This document shows, one piece after another, positions 27,840 to 37,195 of a stretch of 64,000 bases of DNA (within the stretch, counting starts at the first letter, position 1; every line of letters begins with the position of its first letter). Source of the stretch: Bacteroidota bacterium (GTDB taxonomy: Bacteria > Bacteroidota > Bacteroidia > Bacteroidales > JAAUTT01); contig JAUZOO010000005.1 in assembly GCA_030706405.1 (NCBI GenBank), positions 124,001-188,000 on the forward strand. The letters run 5' to 3'. The translations under genes and the position numbers were made by a program. The notes below the pieces were generated by a model that was given only the letters and a program-made list of their open reading frames with translations, did no database searches and was not told where the DNA came from.

Positions 27840-29426
27840 TTAATAAGGATTATTCTGAATTAACAGTTTATTGGCATCAAGTACGCCTCTGTCAATTGGA
27901 AAATATTCCCTCGGGTCGAATGTTCCTGTAGCTTTATTTTCCTGCAGGTAGCATTCAAAAAGAGCATTGGGATCGAACGATGATCCATAGTAAACTCTCA
28001 AACGCCGTTTAATTACCGGTTGCATTACTTTGTTGGTATGATAGGTACGAACCAGGTCAAACCAGCGCTTTCCTTCACCATAAAGTTCCCATCTGCGCTC
28101 GGTGAGTACAGTATCTTCAACAGCCTGCTGCGTTGTTGTACTCGAAGGAATAGTCCATGTAGCAACACTTTTACAGACGGGCACCCGTGCCCTGAAACGC
28201 ATCAGATTAACAATATCAATAGCTGCCTGGTAATTACCTTTTTGGTTAAGCGCTTCAGCATATAGCAGGTACATATCGCTTAAGCGGTACATGGTAAGAT
28301 AAGCGGGTAGTGCTTTAGTATCTGCCAAAGAAGTCTTGGTTCCTGCCGGATAAAATTTGAGAAGGTTACCCCAACCGGTTTGCAGGATGTCAATGGTTTG
28401 GCGGGCCCTGCGGTCAACCGAGCCTGTCCATCCTATAGAAGGAGTACCGTTAAACACGGCTGAGTCGGGCTTTAAACCGCTGTTACTTATCCCGGTAGAT
28501 GGTGCCAGATTGGGGCTGTTATCCGACGTTGGATTGTCAAAGTAAATACTCCAAATACCTTCCAATGATGATCCCGGGGCTAGAAATACATTTTTCCAGG
28601 TTGATGCCTTTTCAATACGCGAAGAGTCATTGGCAACGGGAGTTCCGTATGTTGTTCCGGTAGGAGTTTTGGTTGCGAACAGCTTACCAAACCAAATGAG
28701 GGCATTATCGTAATCGTGCATCCACATATACACATCGGCTAACGTGGCACAAATTGCACTTTCGCTGATATACCATACGTTGGTATTCTGGTTCTTCTTA
28801 ATCATGCTATATGCATTGGTAAGGTCGGGCAGGATAATATAATTCAATATCGAATCCTTAGGCGTTCGAGCCTTTAAAGCACTTTTGGTAACATCTTCAT
28901 AAGGAGCTGTCCAAACCGGAGCGTCCCCCCAAAGGCGTACAATATAGAAATAGCACATTGCTCGCATGGCATAGCATTGGGCCATATATTTGCTTACGGT
29001 ATCGGCAGTAACCTTATTATCAAGATATTTAACCTTAGGAATACCTTGAAGGTTAACATTGGCACGCGAAATAGTGCGATACAGTCCGGTCCAGTCGCAA
29101 AAATTGTTTCCGGCGGTCATTGAATTTAAGGCCATTTCATTTTGCGAAGTTCCACCGTATTGCGATTTGTCAAAATTATCGGACCTTACTTCGCCCCAAT
29201 AATGGTATTTACCTTGGGTTGAACCGGTACCAGCCCCGGTCATTTCAATCCGAAATGAAGAATATAATCCGGCCATGGCCGAAGCAATATCATCGCGGGT
29301 TTGAAAAAACTGATCCTCGGTAATTTGAGAAAGCGGCTCCTCGGTCAGGAAGTCTTTACAACTGTTCAATGCAAATAGTATCAGCATTGAAAGCATACTA
29401 ACAACAGGTATAATAGTTTTTCTCAT
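27840..29426 (-). CDS. SusD/RagB-family glycan-binding outer-membrane lipoprotein
   Basis: Surface lipoprotein that captures oligosaccharides and closes over its SusC transporter. It has a lipobox LNSC (Cys 23), then the SusD N-terminus CKDFLTEEPLSQITEDQFFQT, tetratricopeptide-like helices (AQCYAMRAMCYFYIVRLWGDAPVW), and the C-terminal RWELYGEGKRWFDLVR and FPIDRGVLDANKLLIQNNPY typical of the family. The length of 528 fits. It starts 5 bases after the susC stop region, as usual for the pair. The ligand cannot be deduced from sequence. Confidence 0.97.
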   Translation of the reverse strand: MRKTIIPVVSMLSMLILFALNSCKDFLTEEPLSQITEDQFFQTRDDIASAMAGLYSSFRIEMTGAGTGSTQGKYHYWGEVRSDNFDKSQYGGTSQNEMALNSMTAGNNFCDWTGLYRTISRANVNLQGIPKVKYLDNKVTADTVSKYMAQCYAMRAMCYFYIVRLWGDAPVWTAPYEDVTKSALKARTPKDSILNYIILPDLTNAYSMIKKNQNTNVWYISESAICATLADVYMWMHDYDNALIWFGKLFATKTPTGTTYGTPVANDSSRIEKASTWKNVFLAPGSSLEGIWSIYFDNPTSDNSPNLAPSTGISNSGLKPDSAVFNGTPSIGWTGSVDRRARQTIDILQTGWGNLLKFYPAGTKTSLADTKALPAYLTMYRLSDMYLLYAEALNQKGNYQAAIDIVNLMRFRARVPVCKSVATWTIPSSTTTQQAVEDTVLTERRWELYGEGKRWFDLVRTYHTNKVMQPVIKRRLRVYYGSSFDPNALFECYLQENKATGTFDPREYFPIDRGVLDANKLLIQNNPY

Positions 29427-29431
29427 GATTT

Positions 29432-32400
29432 TTAAAAATTAAGGGTTACGCCAAGTCCAACTTCTCTGGTTCGCGGATATTTTCCGTTATCCTCGCCGGG
29501 CTGCAAGCCTTTTAAGGTAAATTCCGGATCGTACCAGCTATAATTTGTCCAGGTTATTAAATTATTGCCATATACAAATACACTGGCAGATCTAACTCCG
29601 GCCCTATTAATTATTTTTGGATCAAACGAATAGGTTAACCTTGCTGATGATAAACGGATAAACGACCCGTCTTCGATATAGAGGCTGTTGGTTCCACTGC
29701 TGATACTTCCGCGGGTATCCTTACGAGAAAACAACGGGTATTTTGAAATATCACCCTGTTTTTGCCACGAAGTAAGGATTGCATCGTAAATCGGCGGCGA
29801 GTATGTAGAAGAGTTGGCATTCTGGTTATTGGCTACCCTGTTATAAACATCGTTACCAAACTCCGAATTAATAAAGAAACTAAATGAGAAGTTTTTATAC
29901 CGGATAACACTGTTTATTCCAAAGAAATACTTCGGTAAGGCATTTCCGCAAATAAGCTTATCCTTGTCGTCGATTACGCCATCGTTGTTTACATCTACCC
30001 ATTCGGTATCTCCACCCTGAAGGGTTATCCCACTGCGTTGTTTCTTCTGGATTGTGCCGGAATAAACGTCTCCGTTAAGGGTATAAGTACCATTGGGTGT
30101 TCCGGTTGCCGGATCGAGTACTACGGTAAGCTTCTTTCCAAAATCTTTACTGGTTACATCGCCTACATAAGCATTTGATGCATCCCACTGGTAAACGCCA
30201 AGGTTCTTCCAAACATAGAAATCGCCAATTTTTCCGCCTTCTTGTAAATACCATTTGTCGCCAGATAAGAAAGGCGTATTGTTTGCCAGTTCTTTAACTT
30301 TAGATTGTTGGAAGGAAATATTACCTGAAACATTCCAGCTAAAATCCCTAGTAGCAATAGGAACACCTGTAACCGTAAACTCCAAACCTTTATTCTGGAT
30401 AGAGCCCAGATTAACGTAAACCTTTGTTTTTCCGCTTTCAACCGGAAGGGCGCTGTTATACAAAAGATTGTCGGTTGTTTTTACATAATAATCGGCAGTT
30501 AACGTTAAACGACCTTTAAAGAAGGATAAATCCAAACCATAATCGGAAGATGTGGTTGTTTCCCATTTAATCCGGGAGTTACCCATGGTTACACTTTCAG
30601 CAACCACATTGGTCCCCAAATACTTTTCACTACCTACATCAAATAAAGTATACGACGAATAATTCCCTATAGCATCATTTCCGGTTTGACCTATACTATA
30701 GCGCAGTTTACCATCCTGAAGAAAGCTTTTGGACCAGTTCATAAAAGACTCATCCGAGAAACGCCATGCAGCAGATCCTGATAAAAAGTTTCCCCATTTA
30801 TTTTGAGAGCCAAAACGGGATGAACCATCACGACGGTAAGTTCCCTGAAGGAGATATTTACCCTCATAGCTATATCCTAACCTGCCAAAGAATGACGCTG
30901 ACGAAAATGCAGTTGCAGCAGTTCCGGTCTTCGATGATGATGTAATGTCTACAGTTCCCATATTAGAGGTAAACAAATTTTCATCAAGAATATTAAGATA
31001 TGAGATAATGCTTGTATTCTCAGCGGTACGGTCTGCACTAAAACCAACCATACCCGTAATATTGTGCTTGCCTATCGACTTATTATAGTTCAGATAAGCC
31101 TGATACAACCAAAAGAAAGTGTTATCGTAGGAGTTATTGCCGCTATTGGTTTGCGGGGTAGCAGTAGAAATAGCCTTGGGGCTCATAACCCAGTCCCTTT
31201 CCGTATTCAATTTTACATTAAAGGATGTTGTGAACCGTAAATCTTTAAAAACCTGGTAAGCAAGCTGTGTATTATTTTGAGCAGTAAATATCTCTTCCTT
31301 ATTGGTTGCCAGTAAAGCCTGGGCTAGCGGATTTCGTTTACTTTCGATAGTACTTGCAAGGCCTCCGTCGGGCCGGTAAACACTTGTCCAGGGATTTTTC
31401 TCCCAAATCTGTTTGGCCGTATTCCCTACATTAATAATATTACCGGTTTCATACGCCCACGAAAGGTTATTGCTAACTTCCAGCTTAGACTGCCGATAGG
31501 TGACATTAACCCTCGATTGTGCCCGCTTTATCCAGCTATTATACACAAGAGCCTGATAATCGGTATAATCAAGACCACAATAATAATTCAATCCATTTCC
31601 GGATAAGGTTATTCCTTTATTTGAAGCAGCAGCACTACCACCGCTTACACTCATTGAAATGGTCTGTTTACGGGAAACGCGAAACAAAACATCCTGGTAA
31701 TCGTTATCCTGATTCAGAAAGTAGTTTACAGAGTCGGTATTTGCTCCATTATTACCATCACCACGCATTTTGCGATAATAACGTAATTCATCGGCAGTGG
31801 TTGTTCTAAGCTTATGAGATAATTTCCCCCATAAACTGGTATAATTTACATTAAAAGTAGGCTTACCTGATTTTCCGCTTTTGGTAGTAATCAGGATAAC
31901 TCCATTTGCACCACGTGCTCCATAAATCGCGGCCGACGATGCGTCTTTCAAAATATCGACCGATTCAATATCCAAAGGATTAATCGCCTTGGCATTATCA
32001 GAAATTACCCCGTCAATAACATAAAGAGGTCCATTTCCTGTATTTAGAGAAGAGTTTCCACGAATTTGAATATCGCCCGAACTGGTAGGGTCTCCATCGG
32101 TAGTTACAAATACCCCGGCAGCCTGGCCCTGCAATGCTTCGGTAAGCGATATGGGCTGACGCTCCTGGATTATTTTTTCGCCTACATTGGTAACCGATCC
32201 TGTCAGGTCTTTCTTTCGAACTGCGCCATAACCAATAACCACCACTTCGTCCAAGGCTTTAGATTCAGATGCCAGCACAACATCAACAACGGAACGCCCG
32301 TTTACGGCAACTGCCTGTTTGGTAAAACCGGTAAATGAAAAAACCAAAGAAGCTTTTGAGTCGGGTACTTTAATACTGTACTTACCATCAATATCGGTAA

Positions 32401-32584
32401 CAGCACCTCCACTGGTAGTTCCTTGAATAAGAATGTTTACTCCGGGCAATGGCTCGCCCTCGTCGGAGGTGACTTTACCCGTAATCTGCTGTGCCTGGAG
32501 TACCCACCCGCAGGCAAAGAACAATACCATTAAAAGTATTATCCGCCGATTAAAATAGTTAGTTACTGTCTTTCTGTGTTTCAT
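29432..32584 (-). CDS. SusC/RagA-family TonB-dependent outer-membrane transporter
   Basis: Outer-membrane importer of oligosaccharides powered by TonB. The 1050 residues comprise a signal peptide (about 1-31), a carboxypeptidase-like regulatory domain (ITGKVTSDEGEPLPGVNILIQG), the TonB-box region LDEVVVIGYGAVRKKDLTG, the plug (DILKDASSAAIYGARGANGVILITTK) and a large beta-barrel ending in phenylalanine (VGLGVTLNF). There is no sigma-regulator STN domain at the N-terminus, in keeping with control by the hybrid two-component protein upstream. The gene is preceded by a 43-residue ORF and a regulated-looking promoter region. Confidence 0.97.
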   Translation of the reverse strand: MKHRKTVTNYFNRRIILLMVLFFACGWVLQAQQITGKVTSDEGEPLPGVNILIQGTTSGGAVTDIDGKYSIKVPDSKASLVFSFTGFTKQAVAVNGRSVVDVVLASESKALDEVVVIGYGAVRKKDLTGSVTNVGEKIIQERQPISLTEALQGQAAGVFVTTDGDPTSSGDIQIRGNSSLNTGNGPLYVIDGVISDNAKAINPLDIESVDILKDASSAAIYGARGANGVILITTKSGKSGKPTFNVNYTSLWGKLSHKLRTTTADELRYYRKMRGDGNNGANTDSVNYFLNQDNDYQDVLFRVSRKQTISMSVSGGSAAASNKGITLSGNGLNYYCGLDYTDYQALVYNSWIKRAQSRVNVTYRQSKLEVSNNLSWAYETGNIINVGNTAKQIWEKNPWTSVYRPDGGLASTIESKRNPLAQALLATNKEEIFTAQNNTQLAYQVFKDLRFTTSFNVKLNTERDWVMSPKAISTATPQTNSGNNSYDNTFFWLYQAYLNYNKSIGKHNITGMVGFSADRTAENTSIISYLNILDENLFTSNMGTVDITSSSKTGTAATAFSSASFFGRLGYSYEGKYLLQGTYRRDGSSRFGSQNKWGNFLSGSAAWRFSDESFMNWSKSFLQDGKLRYSIGQTGNDAIGNYSSYTLFDVGSEKYLGTNVVAESVTMGNSRIKWETTTSSDYGLDLSFFKGRLTLTADYYVKTTDNLLYNSALPVESGKTKVYVNLGSIQNKGLEFTVTGVPIATRDFSWNVSGNISFQQSKVKELANNTPFLSGDKWYLQEGGKIGDFYVWKNLGVYQWDASNAYVGDVTSKDFGKKLTVVLDPATGTPNGTYTLNGDVYSGTIQKKQRSGITLQGGDTEWVDVNNDGVIDDKDKLICGNALPKYFFGINSVIRYKNFSFSFFINSEFGNDVYNRVANNQNANSSTYSPPIYDAILTSWQKQGDISKYPLFSRKDTRGSISSGTNSLYIEDGSFIRLSSARLTYSFDPKIINRAGVRSASVFVYGNNLITWTNYSWYDPEFTLKGLQPGEDNGKYPRTREVGLGVTLNF

Positions 32585-32606
32585 GTTAGGTTAGTTTTAA
32601 TTAATG

Positions 32607-32738
32607 TTACAAAAAATGGATGAACACATAGCATAAAAAAATGATAATTAGTAATATGAATATTTCTGCGGCAACCAAGAATTTGATCTTCCGGTGAACA
32701 AGTCCTCTATCCTTCTTATATGGAAGTAAAAAACTCAT
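32607..32738 (-). CDS. Putative 43-residue membrane peptide in the susC leader
   Basis: A short ORF (ATG 32738, TAA 32607-32609) lying 22 bases before susC. The product has a basic N-terminal half (YKKDRGLVHRKIK) followed by one membrane-spanning stretch (FLVAAEIFILLIIIFLCYV) and a short tail. It begins about 26 bases after a good -7 promoter element, so it would be the first ORF on the susC mRNA. I know no family for it. It may be a real small inner-membrane protein or a leader ORF affecting susC translation; chance ORF is also possible because of its size. Confidence 0.45.
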   Translation of the reverse strand: MSFLLPYKKDRGLVHRKIKFLVAAEIFILLIIIFLCYVFIHFL

Positions 32739-32763
32739 TGTTGGTAGTTTTTGGTTAGCTTAT

Positions 32764-32771
32764 CAAAAATA
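32764..32771 (-). promoter_or_regulatory. Likely -7 element of the susC promoter
   Basis: On the minus strand TATTTTTG fits the Bacteroidota -7 consensus TAnnTTTG. A clear -33 TTTG at the right distance is not present (the nearest TTTG has a 26-base spacer), as expected for a promoter that needs an activator. It lies just upstream of the 43-residue ORF and downstream of the three direct repeats. Confidence 0.5.
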
Positions 32772-32812
32772 CAACAGCGGATATGGAACGGGGTTGACAA
32801 ATCGTTCTAAAT

Positions 32813-32868
32813 GGAGGAATAACCGTTCGGGAGGTGGAATAATCGTAAAAAAAAGGTGGAATAATTGT
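32813..32868. promoter_or_regulatory. Three direct repeats, candidate operator of the hybrid two-component regulator
   Basis: Three 14-base repeats of the form GGtGGAATAAtcGT start at 32813, 32833 and 32855, spaced 20 and 22 bases apart, roughly two DNA turns. They lie some 45-100 bases upstream of the TATTTTTG element, where activator sites are expected, and next to the gene of the AraC-type hybrid regulator. The last copy overlaps the terminator stem of that gene, so one piece of DNA may serve both roles. Regulator binding is inferred. Confidence 0.5.
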
Positions 32869-32890
32869 TCGCCAATTTTATTCCACCTTT
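32847..32890 (-). terminator. Rho-independent terminator of the hybrid two-component gene
   Basis: On the minus strand AAAGGTGGAATAA and TTATTCCACCTTT form a perfect 13-base stem with a 13-base loop and the second arm continues into a run of eight T. It begins 25 bases after the stop of the regulator gene and ends its transcript before the susC promoter. Confidence 0.88.
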
Positions 32891-32914
32891 TATTATTTAC
32901 TGAATATATGAATG

Positions 32915-35900
32915 TTATCCTTCTTCTTCAGAAATATACTCGGAAGGAGATTTTCCATATTGTTGACGAAACGCCTTGCTGAAATACTTTGAATCGGTAA
33001 ACCCAACAGCGTAGCTAACTTCCGAAATTGTCATCGTTTTTTGCTTTAATAATGCCGCAGCTTTTTTTAAGCGCGTGGTCTTTATCAGGTCAATCATCGA
33101 CATATCGGTTAGCGCCTTCAATTTCCGGAAAAGTACCGGTCGGCTCATGCCTATTTCGTCAACCAGTTTGGAAACGTTAAATTCAGTATCAGCCATGTGC
33201 TTCTCGATGATAGACATTAGTCGTTGCAAAAACTTTTCTTCGGGACCGGAAATTTCGGTATTGGAAGGTTCGAGGGTTACGATACGGCTGTATTTAGCGC
33301 GTAATATCTCGTACGACTTTAGAATATTGCGCACTTTAAGCGCCAACACACTGATGTTAAATGGCTTGGTAAGGTATTCATCGGCACCGGTTTCCAACCC
33401 TTCGAGCTGGTGAGCCATCGCATTACGGGCAGTCAGCAGAATTACCGGGATATGGCTGGTACGTACATCGCCCTTAAGTCGGTTAGTAAGGGCGATGCCG
33501 TCGAGTTTAGGCATTACAACATCACTAATAATTAAGTCGGGAACGCTTTCGATGGCTATTTCCCAAGCATGTTCGCCATTTTCAGCTTCAAGTACCGTAT
33601 AGCTCTTTTTTAACCGTTCGGCCAAGAATGCCCTGATTTCAAAATTATCGTCAACAATCAGCAACGTACGACTGTCGGGACTGGAGTGGCTATTGGACGT
33701 AGGCGGAACAGATGTATATTCCACGGGCATATCCATCTCGATGTACGATTCCACCTGTTCGCTCGTTTTAAAATCTTTGCTGATTTCATCCTCTGCAAAA
33801 TGTTCCTTACCCAGCGGAATCCGAACAAAGAAGGCTGTTCGACCCGGCTTATTCTGTTCGGCTAAGCTGCTTTCTACGTCAATCCTTCCATGGTGCATCT
33901 CCACAATACCTTTTGACAACGACAGCCCTATCCCAAATCCAAAATCTTCCATCCCTGAATTCTCAACCTGATAAAACCGGTCAAAAATTCTATCAATATT
34001 TTCGTACGGAATGCCCTGGCCATTATCTTCAACTACAACCGTAATCCATTTATTTTCTACCAATATCGCCACTTGCACTTTTCCATCCTTTTCGGGCACA
34101 AACTTAAACGCATTGGATATCAAATTAAGAAACACTTTTTCCAATTCAGCCCGGTCGTACCAGCCTTTAATCTCTGTTTGAGATGGGGAAAATTCAAGAG
34201 CAATGCCGCGTACAGAGGCATATTCCTTAAATGAAAGGACAATCTCTCCGATAAACTTCACCAGGTTACCTTCGGCCACCTTCAGTTTAAGATTACCCGA
34301 TTCCTGTTTGCGAAAATCGAGCAACTGGTTTATCAGCCTTAGTAATCTGCTGGCATTGTTATTAATAGACTGCAATTTCTTTTTAATTTCTAGGTCTCCT
34401 TCCCAGGTTTCGATAAGATTTTCTAACGGACTAATAATTAATGTCAGCGGAGTCCGTAATTCGTGCGATATATTAGTAAAAAACCGAAGTTTTGACTGAT
34501 GGAGTTCGTTTTGTTTCTTATTTTCAATCTGTTCGAGATACAACTCCTGCTCCAGTCGCAACCGAACATGCGAAAACCGCACAAAAATCCAAAACAATAA
34601 AACGAGCAACAGTGTGTAAATCATATAGGCCCACCATGTTTTCCAGGGAGGTGGTAATATTGTTATCGTAATGGCTATAGGGTTTTTATTCCAAATACCA
34701 TCATTATTGCAGGCTTTCACCCATAGGGTATAATCGCCTGGGGCTAGGTTCATATAGGTTACCTCGGGCTTTGCAGTAATATTCCAATCCTTTTCAAACC
34801 CTTCGAGCTTATACTCATAGCGGTTCTTGCCCGGATTTATATAATTGAGCAAAGCAAACTCTATGGTAAAAACATTTTGGTTGTGTTTAAAGGTGAGGTT
34901 ATTGGTATAACCGATGCTTTGTTCCAGTAAACGATCTTGGCCGCCTGCCCGCACTTCATTATTAAACAGCTTTAGTTTGGTAAACATTAGCATGGGCACC
35001 GAAGTATTGGTTCTGATATTATCGGGATGAAAAATGACAATACCGTCGTACCCGCCAAAATACATGGTACCGGAATGGTCTTTCAGGTACGAGTTGTAAT
35101 TAAACTCTTTACACACCAAACCATCACTTTTGGTAAAGTTTTGAAACTTATTTTTAGCAGGGTCAAATTTCGAAAGCCCGTTTTCAGTACTCAGCCACAA
35201 AAATCCCCTGCCATCTTCAAGCATTCCAAAGATATTATTACCCGGAAGCCCGTCGCTGACACTATAATTTTTAAAGTCTGCCGTTTTTTCGTTATACAGA
35301 AAAAGCCCGCTGCCCCGGGTCCCCACCCATATCCTCCTTGCCCTGTCTTCGTAAATAAAAAGAATAAATCTCCCGTCGATTAAACTTTTTCGTTGTGATA
35401 GCCCGGAAAGATGAACTATGTTGCCGTTTGGGAGCATCATATTAAGGCTTTCCGAAGCTCCAATCCAAAGTCGGCCCTTGGAGTCGAACTGCAAACAAGT
35501 CAAAAAATCGGCAGTCAACGAATTGGCATCTTTGTCGTTATGTTTGAAAACCTTAAACAGCTTGGTATTCTTATCATACTTACACAATCCGCCTCCATTG
35601 GTTGCAAACCAAAAATTTCCCTGTTTATCGGGCTTTATATCATAAACCCTGTCGTCGGGAATAGTTGTCGGATTACCTGCCTGGGCGCGGTAGCGTGTAA
35701 ATTTACGTGTACGTAACGAAAAATAATTCAACCCATTAAACGTACCAATCCACAATCCTTCCTTTCCGTCGGGACATATACTTTTTACGTTGTCGTGACT
35801 TATAGATGCCGGGTCGTCGGCTTTATGACTAAATGTTTCGTAAGTATTGTTTTTTCTGTTCCAATGAATCAGTCCTTCCCCTTCAATTCCCAACCACAAA

Positions 35901-37066
35901 TCGTTTTGAAAATCCTCATAGAGAGCACTGGCTATTTTATACCGTAAAGGGGCATTTTTCCCAGTCTGCTTAAAATGGTCGAACTGTTTCGACATTGGAC
36001 TATAAAAGTTCACGCCACCATAATAAGTGCCTATCCAGTATGAGCCATCGCGATCAATAAATATTGCACGTATCGAATTATCACTAAGCGATGTCGGGTC
36101 GTCAGGGTTACTGGCCACGGTTCGCAGTTGCCTGCTTGTTGGATCAAAAATGAACAACCCGCCCAGAGAACCAATCCAGTACTGCCCATTTTTATCTTTA
36201 CGAATTACTCGAACTGCTTTATCAGTGCGATTAAAAATCTCCTGTAAACCCGGATTTGTCCCCCGGTTGCTACGCGAATAAAAAACATTCTCGCGCTGGT
36301 CAAAAATATTAAGTCCCCCTTTTTCGGTTCCTATCCAGAGTGTTTCGCCGTTTCCTTCTTCAATTACATTTATCCAATTGTCGTTTAGCGATTTGCCTCC
36401 GGACATTGTATAATTAACAATCTGATATTCGTGGTTCCGTTTGTGTTTAAGCCTGGAAAGCCCATTAATGGTGCCAATCCAGATGCTCCCTGCCTTGTCC
36501 TGATAGATGGTCCGAATCTGATTATCGGCTATCGACTCCGGATTTTGGGGATCATGGAAAAACTGAATAACCTGCAATGGATTTTGATTCACAATAAGGT
36601 TTAAGCCTTTACGGGTTCCTACCCATATATTTTTGTCCCGGTCCTCGAATACGGCATTTATATTATCGTTCGACAAAGATTTTATCTGCGAAAAATTATC
36701 AGTCTCAGGATGATAGACACACAATCCATGGTACGTGCCAACCCATAGCTGCCCCTTACTATCGTGCAACAGCGCATTAACAACATTATATGACAGACTG
36801 GAGGCATCTCCGGAAATGTTTCGATAGGTACGAATTTCGTGAGAATCATAACGGTTAAGTCCGTCACGGGTTCCAATCCAGATATATCCTTTAGAGTCTT
36901 GAGTTATTGCAAAAACTGTACTTTGACTTAACCCTCCTTCAACGTTCAGGTGGTCAAACGAAAAACTACCCGGCTGGGCATTTGCTGAAAATTGTAAACC
37001 GGAAAGAAGTATTATAATCCAGAAGACTACTCGCTTTACAGAAAGGGCTTTATTAAAAAAGATCAC
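32915..37066 (-). CDS. Hybrid two-component system regulator of the PUL
   Basis: One-protein sensor, kinase and transcription factor that senses an oligosaccharide in the periplasm and activates the locus. In 1383 residues: signal peptide; a periplasmic sensor of Reg_prop propeller repeats (many copies of IWIGT.xGLN) and a Y_Y_Y domain (near LEGFEKDWN); a membrane helix at about 812-832; HisKA with the phospho-His in NISHELRTP (about 866); HATPase (NLISNAFKF, DNGQGIP); receiver with VDD and phospho-Asp in IISDVVMP (about 1182) and Lys in TKPF; and an AraC-type DNA-binding domain (VSYAVGFTDSKYFSKAFRQQYGKSPSEY). The start is GTG with an in-frame stop 9 bases upstream. Confidence 0.97.
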   Translation of the reverse strand: MIFFNKALSVKRVVFWIIILLSGLQFSANAQPGSFSFDHLNVEGGLSQSTVFAITQDSKGYIWIGTRDGLNRYDSHEIRTYRNISGDASSLSYNVVNALLHDSKGQLWVGTYHGLCVYHPETDNFSQIKSLSNDNINAVFEDRDKNIWVGTRKGLNLIVNQNPLQVIQFFHDPQNPESIADNQIRTIYQDKAGSIWIGTINGLSRLKHKRNHEYQIVNYTMSGGKSLNDNWINVIEEGNGETLWIGTEKGGLNIFDQRENVFYSRSNRGTNPGLQEIFNRTDKAVRVIRKDKNGQYWIGSLGGLFIFDPTSRQLRTVASNPDDPTSLSDNSIRAIFIDRDGSYWIGTYYGGVNFYSPMSKQFDHFKQTGKNAPLRYKIASALYEDFQNDLWLGIEGEGLIHWNRKNNTYETFSHKADDPASISHDNVKSICPDGKEGLWIGTFNGLNYFSLRTRKFTRYRAQAGNPTTIPDDRVYDIKPDKQGNFWFATNGGGLCKYDKNTKLFKVFKHNDKDANSLTADFLTCLQFDSKGRLWIGASESLNMMLPNGNIVHLSGLSQRKSLIDGRFILFIYEDRARRIWVGTRGSGLFLYNEKTADFKNYSVSDGLPGNNIFGMLEDGRGFLWLSTENGLSKFDPAKNKFQNFTKSDGLVCKEFNYNSYLKDHSGTMYFGGYDGIVIFHPDNIRTNTSVPMLMFTKLKLFNNEVRAGGQDRLLEQSIGYTNNLTFKHNQNVFTIEFALLNYINPGKNRYEYKLEGFEKDWNITAKPEVTYMNLAPGDYTLWVKACNNDGIWNKNPIAITITILPPPWKTWWAYMIYTLLLVLLFWIFVRFSHVRLRLEQELYLEQIENKKQNELHQSKLRFFTNISHELRTPLTLIISPLENLIETWEGDLEIKKKLQSINNNASRLLRLINQLLDFRKQESGNLKLKVAEGNLVKFIGEIVLSFKEYASVRGIALEFSPSQTEIKGWYDRAELEKVFLNLISNAFKFVPEKDGKVQVAILVENKWITVVVEDNGQGIPYENIDRIFDRFYQVENSGMEDFGFGIGLSLSKGIVEMHHGRIDVESSLAEQNKPGRTAFFVRIPLGKEHFAEDEISKDFKTSEQVESYIEMDMPVEYTSVPPTSNSHSSPDSRTLLIVDDNFEIRAFLAERLKKSYTVLEAENGEHAWEIAIESVPDLIISDVVMPKLDGIALTNRLKGDVRTSHIPVILLTARNAMAHQLEGLETGADEYLTKPFNISVLALKVRNILKSYEILRAKYSRIVTLEPSNTEISGPEEKFLQRLMSIIEKHMADTEFNVSKLVDEIGMSRPVLFRKLKALTDMSMIDLIKTTRLKKAAALLKQKTMTISEVSYAVGFTDSKYFSKAFRQQYGKSPSEYISEEEG

Positions 37067-37105
37067 AATTAGTTAGTTTGAAGTATATCTTATAAAACTA
37101 TCTTT

Positions 37106-37136
37106 CAAAATTATAATAGTTAGCCTAATTATCAAG
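37106..37136 (-). promoter_or_regulatory. Promoter of the hybrid two-component gene
   Basis: On the minus strand CTTG at 37133-37136 and TAATTTTG at 37106-37113 match the Bacteroidota -33 (TTG) and -7 (TAnnTTTG) elements with a 19-base spacer. It lies about 40 bases ahead of the GTG start, giving a short leader. A constitutive low-level promoter is plausible for a sensor gene. Confidence 0.55.
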
Positions 37137-37195
37137 TATATTATGCGATTATTCGGATTAATAATCCGGCCGTAGCCTCCTTCAATATAGCTTGC

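Noticed and set aside
32914-32982. A 62-codon plus-strand frame over 32794-32982
   Set aside because: It runs through the terminator and repeat array into the end of the regulator gene and has no plausible start signal or domain.
37140-37195. CGGATTATTAATCCG as terminator of korB or of the regulator promoter region
   Set aside because: It lies downstream of the korB start in the wrong place: it precedes the korB stop only on the other side and has a short stem with no T run. Too weak to call.
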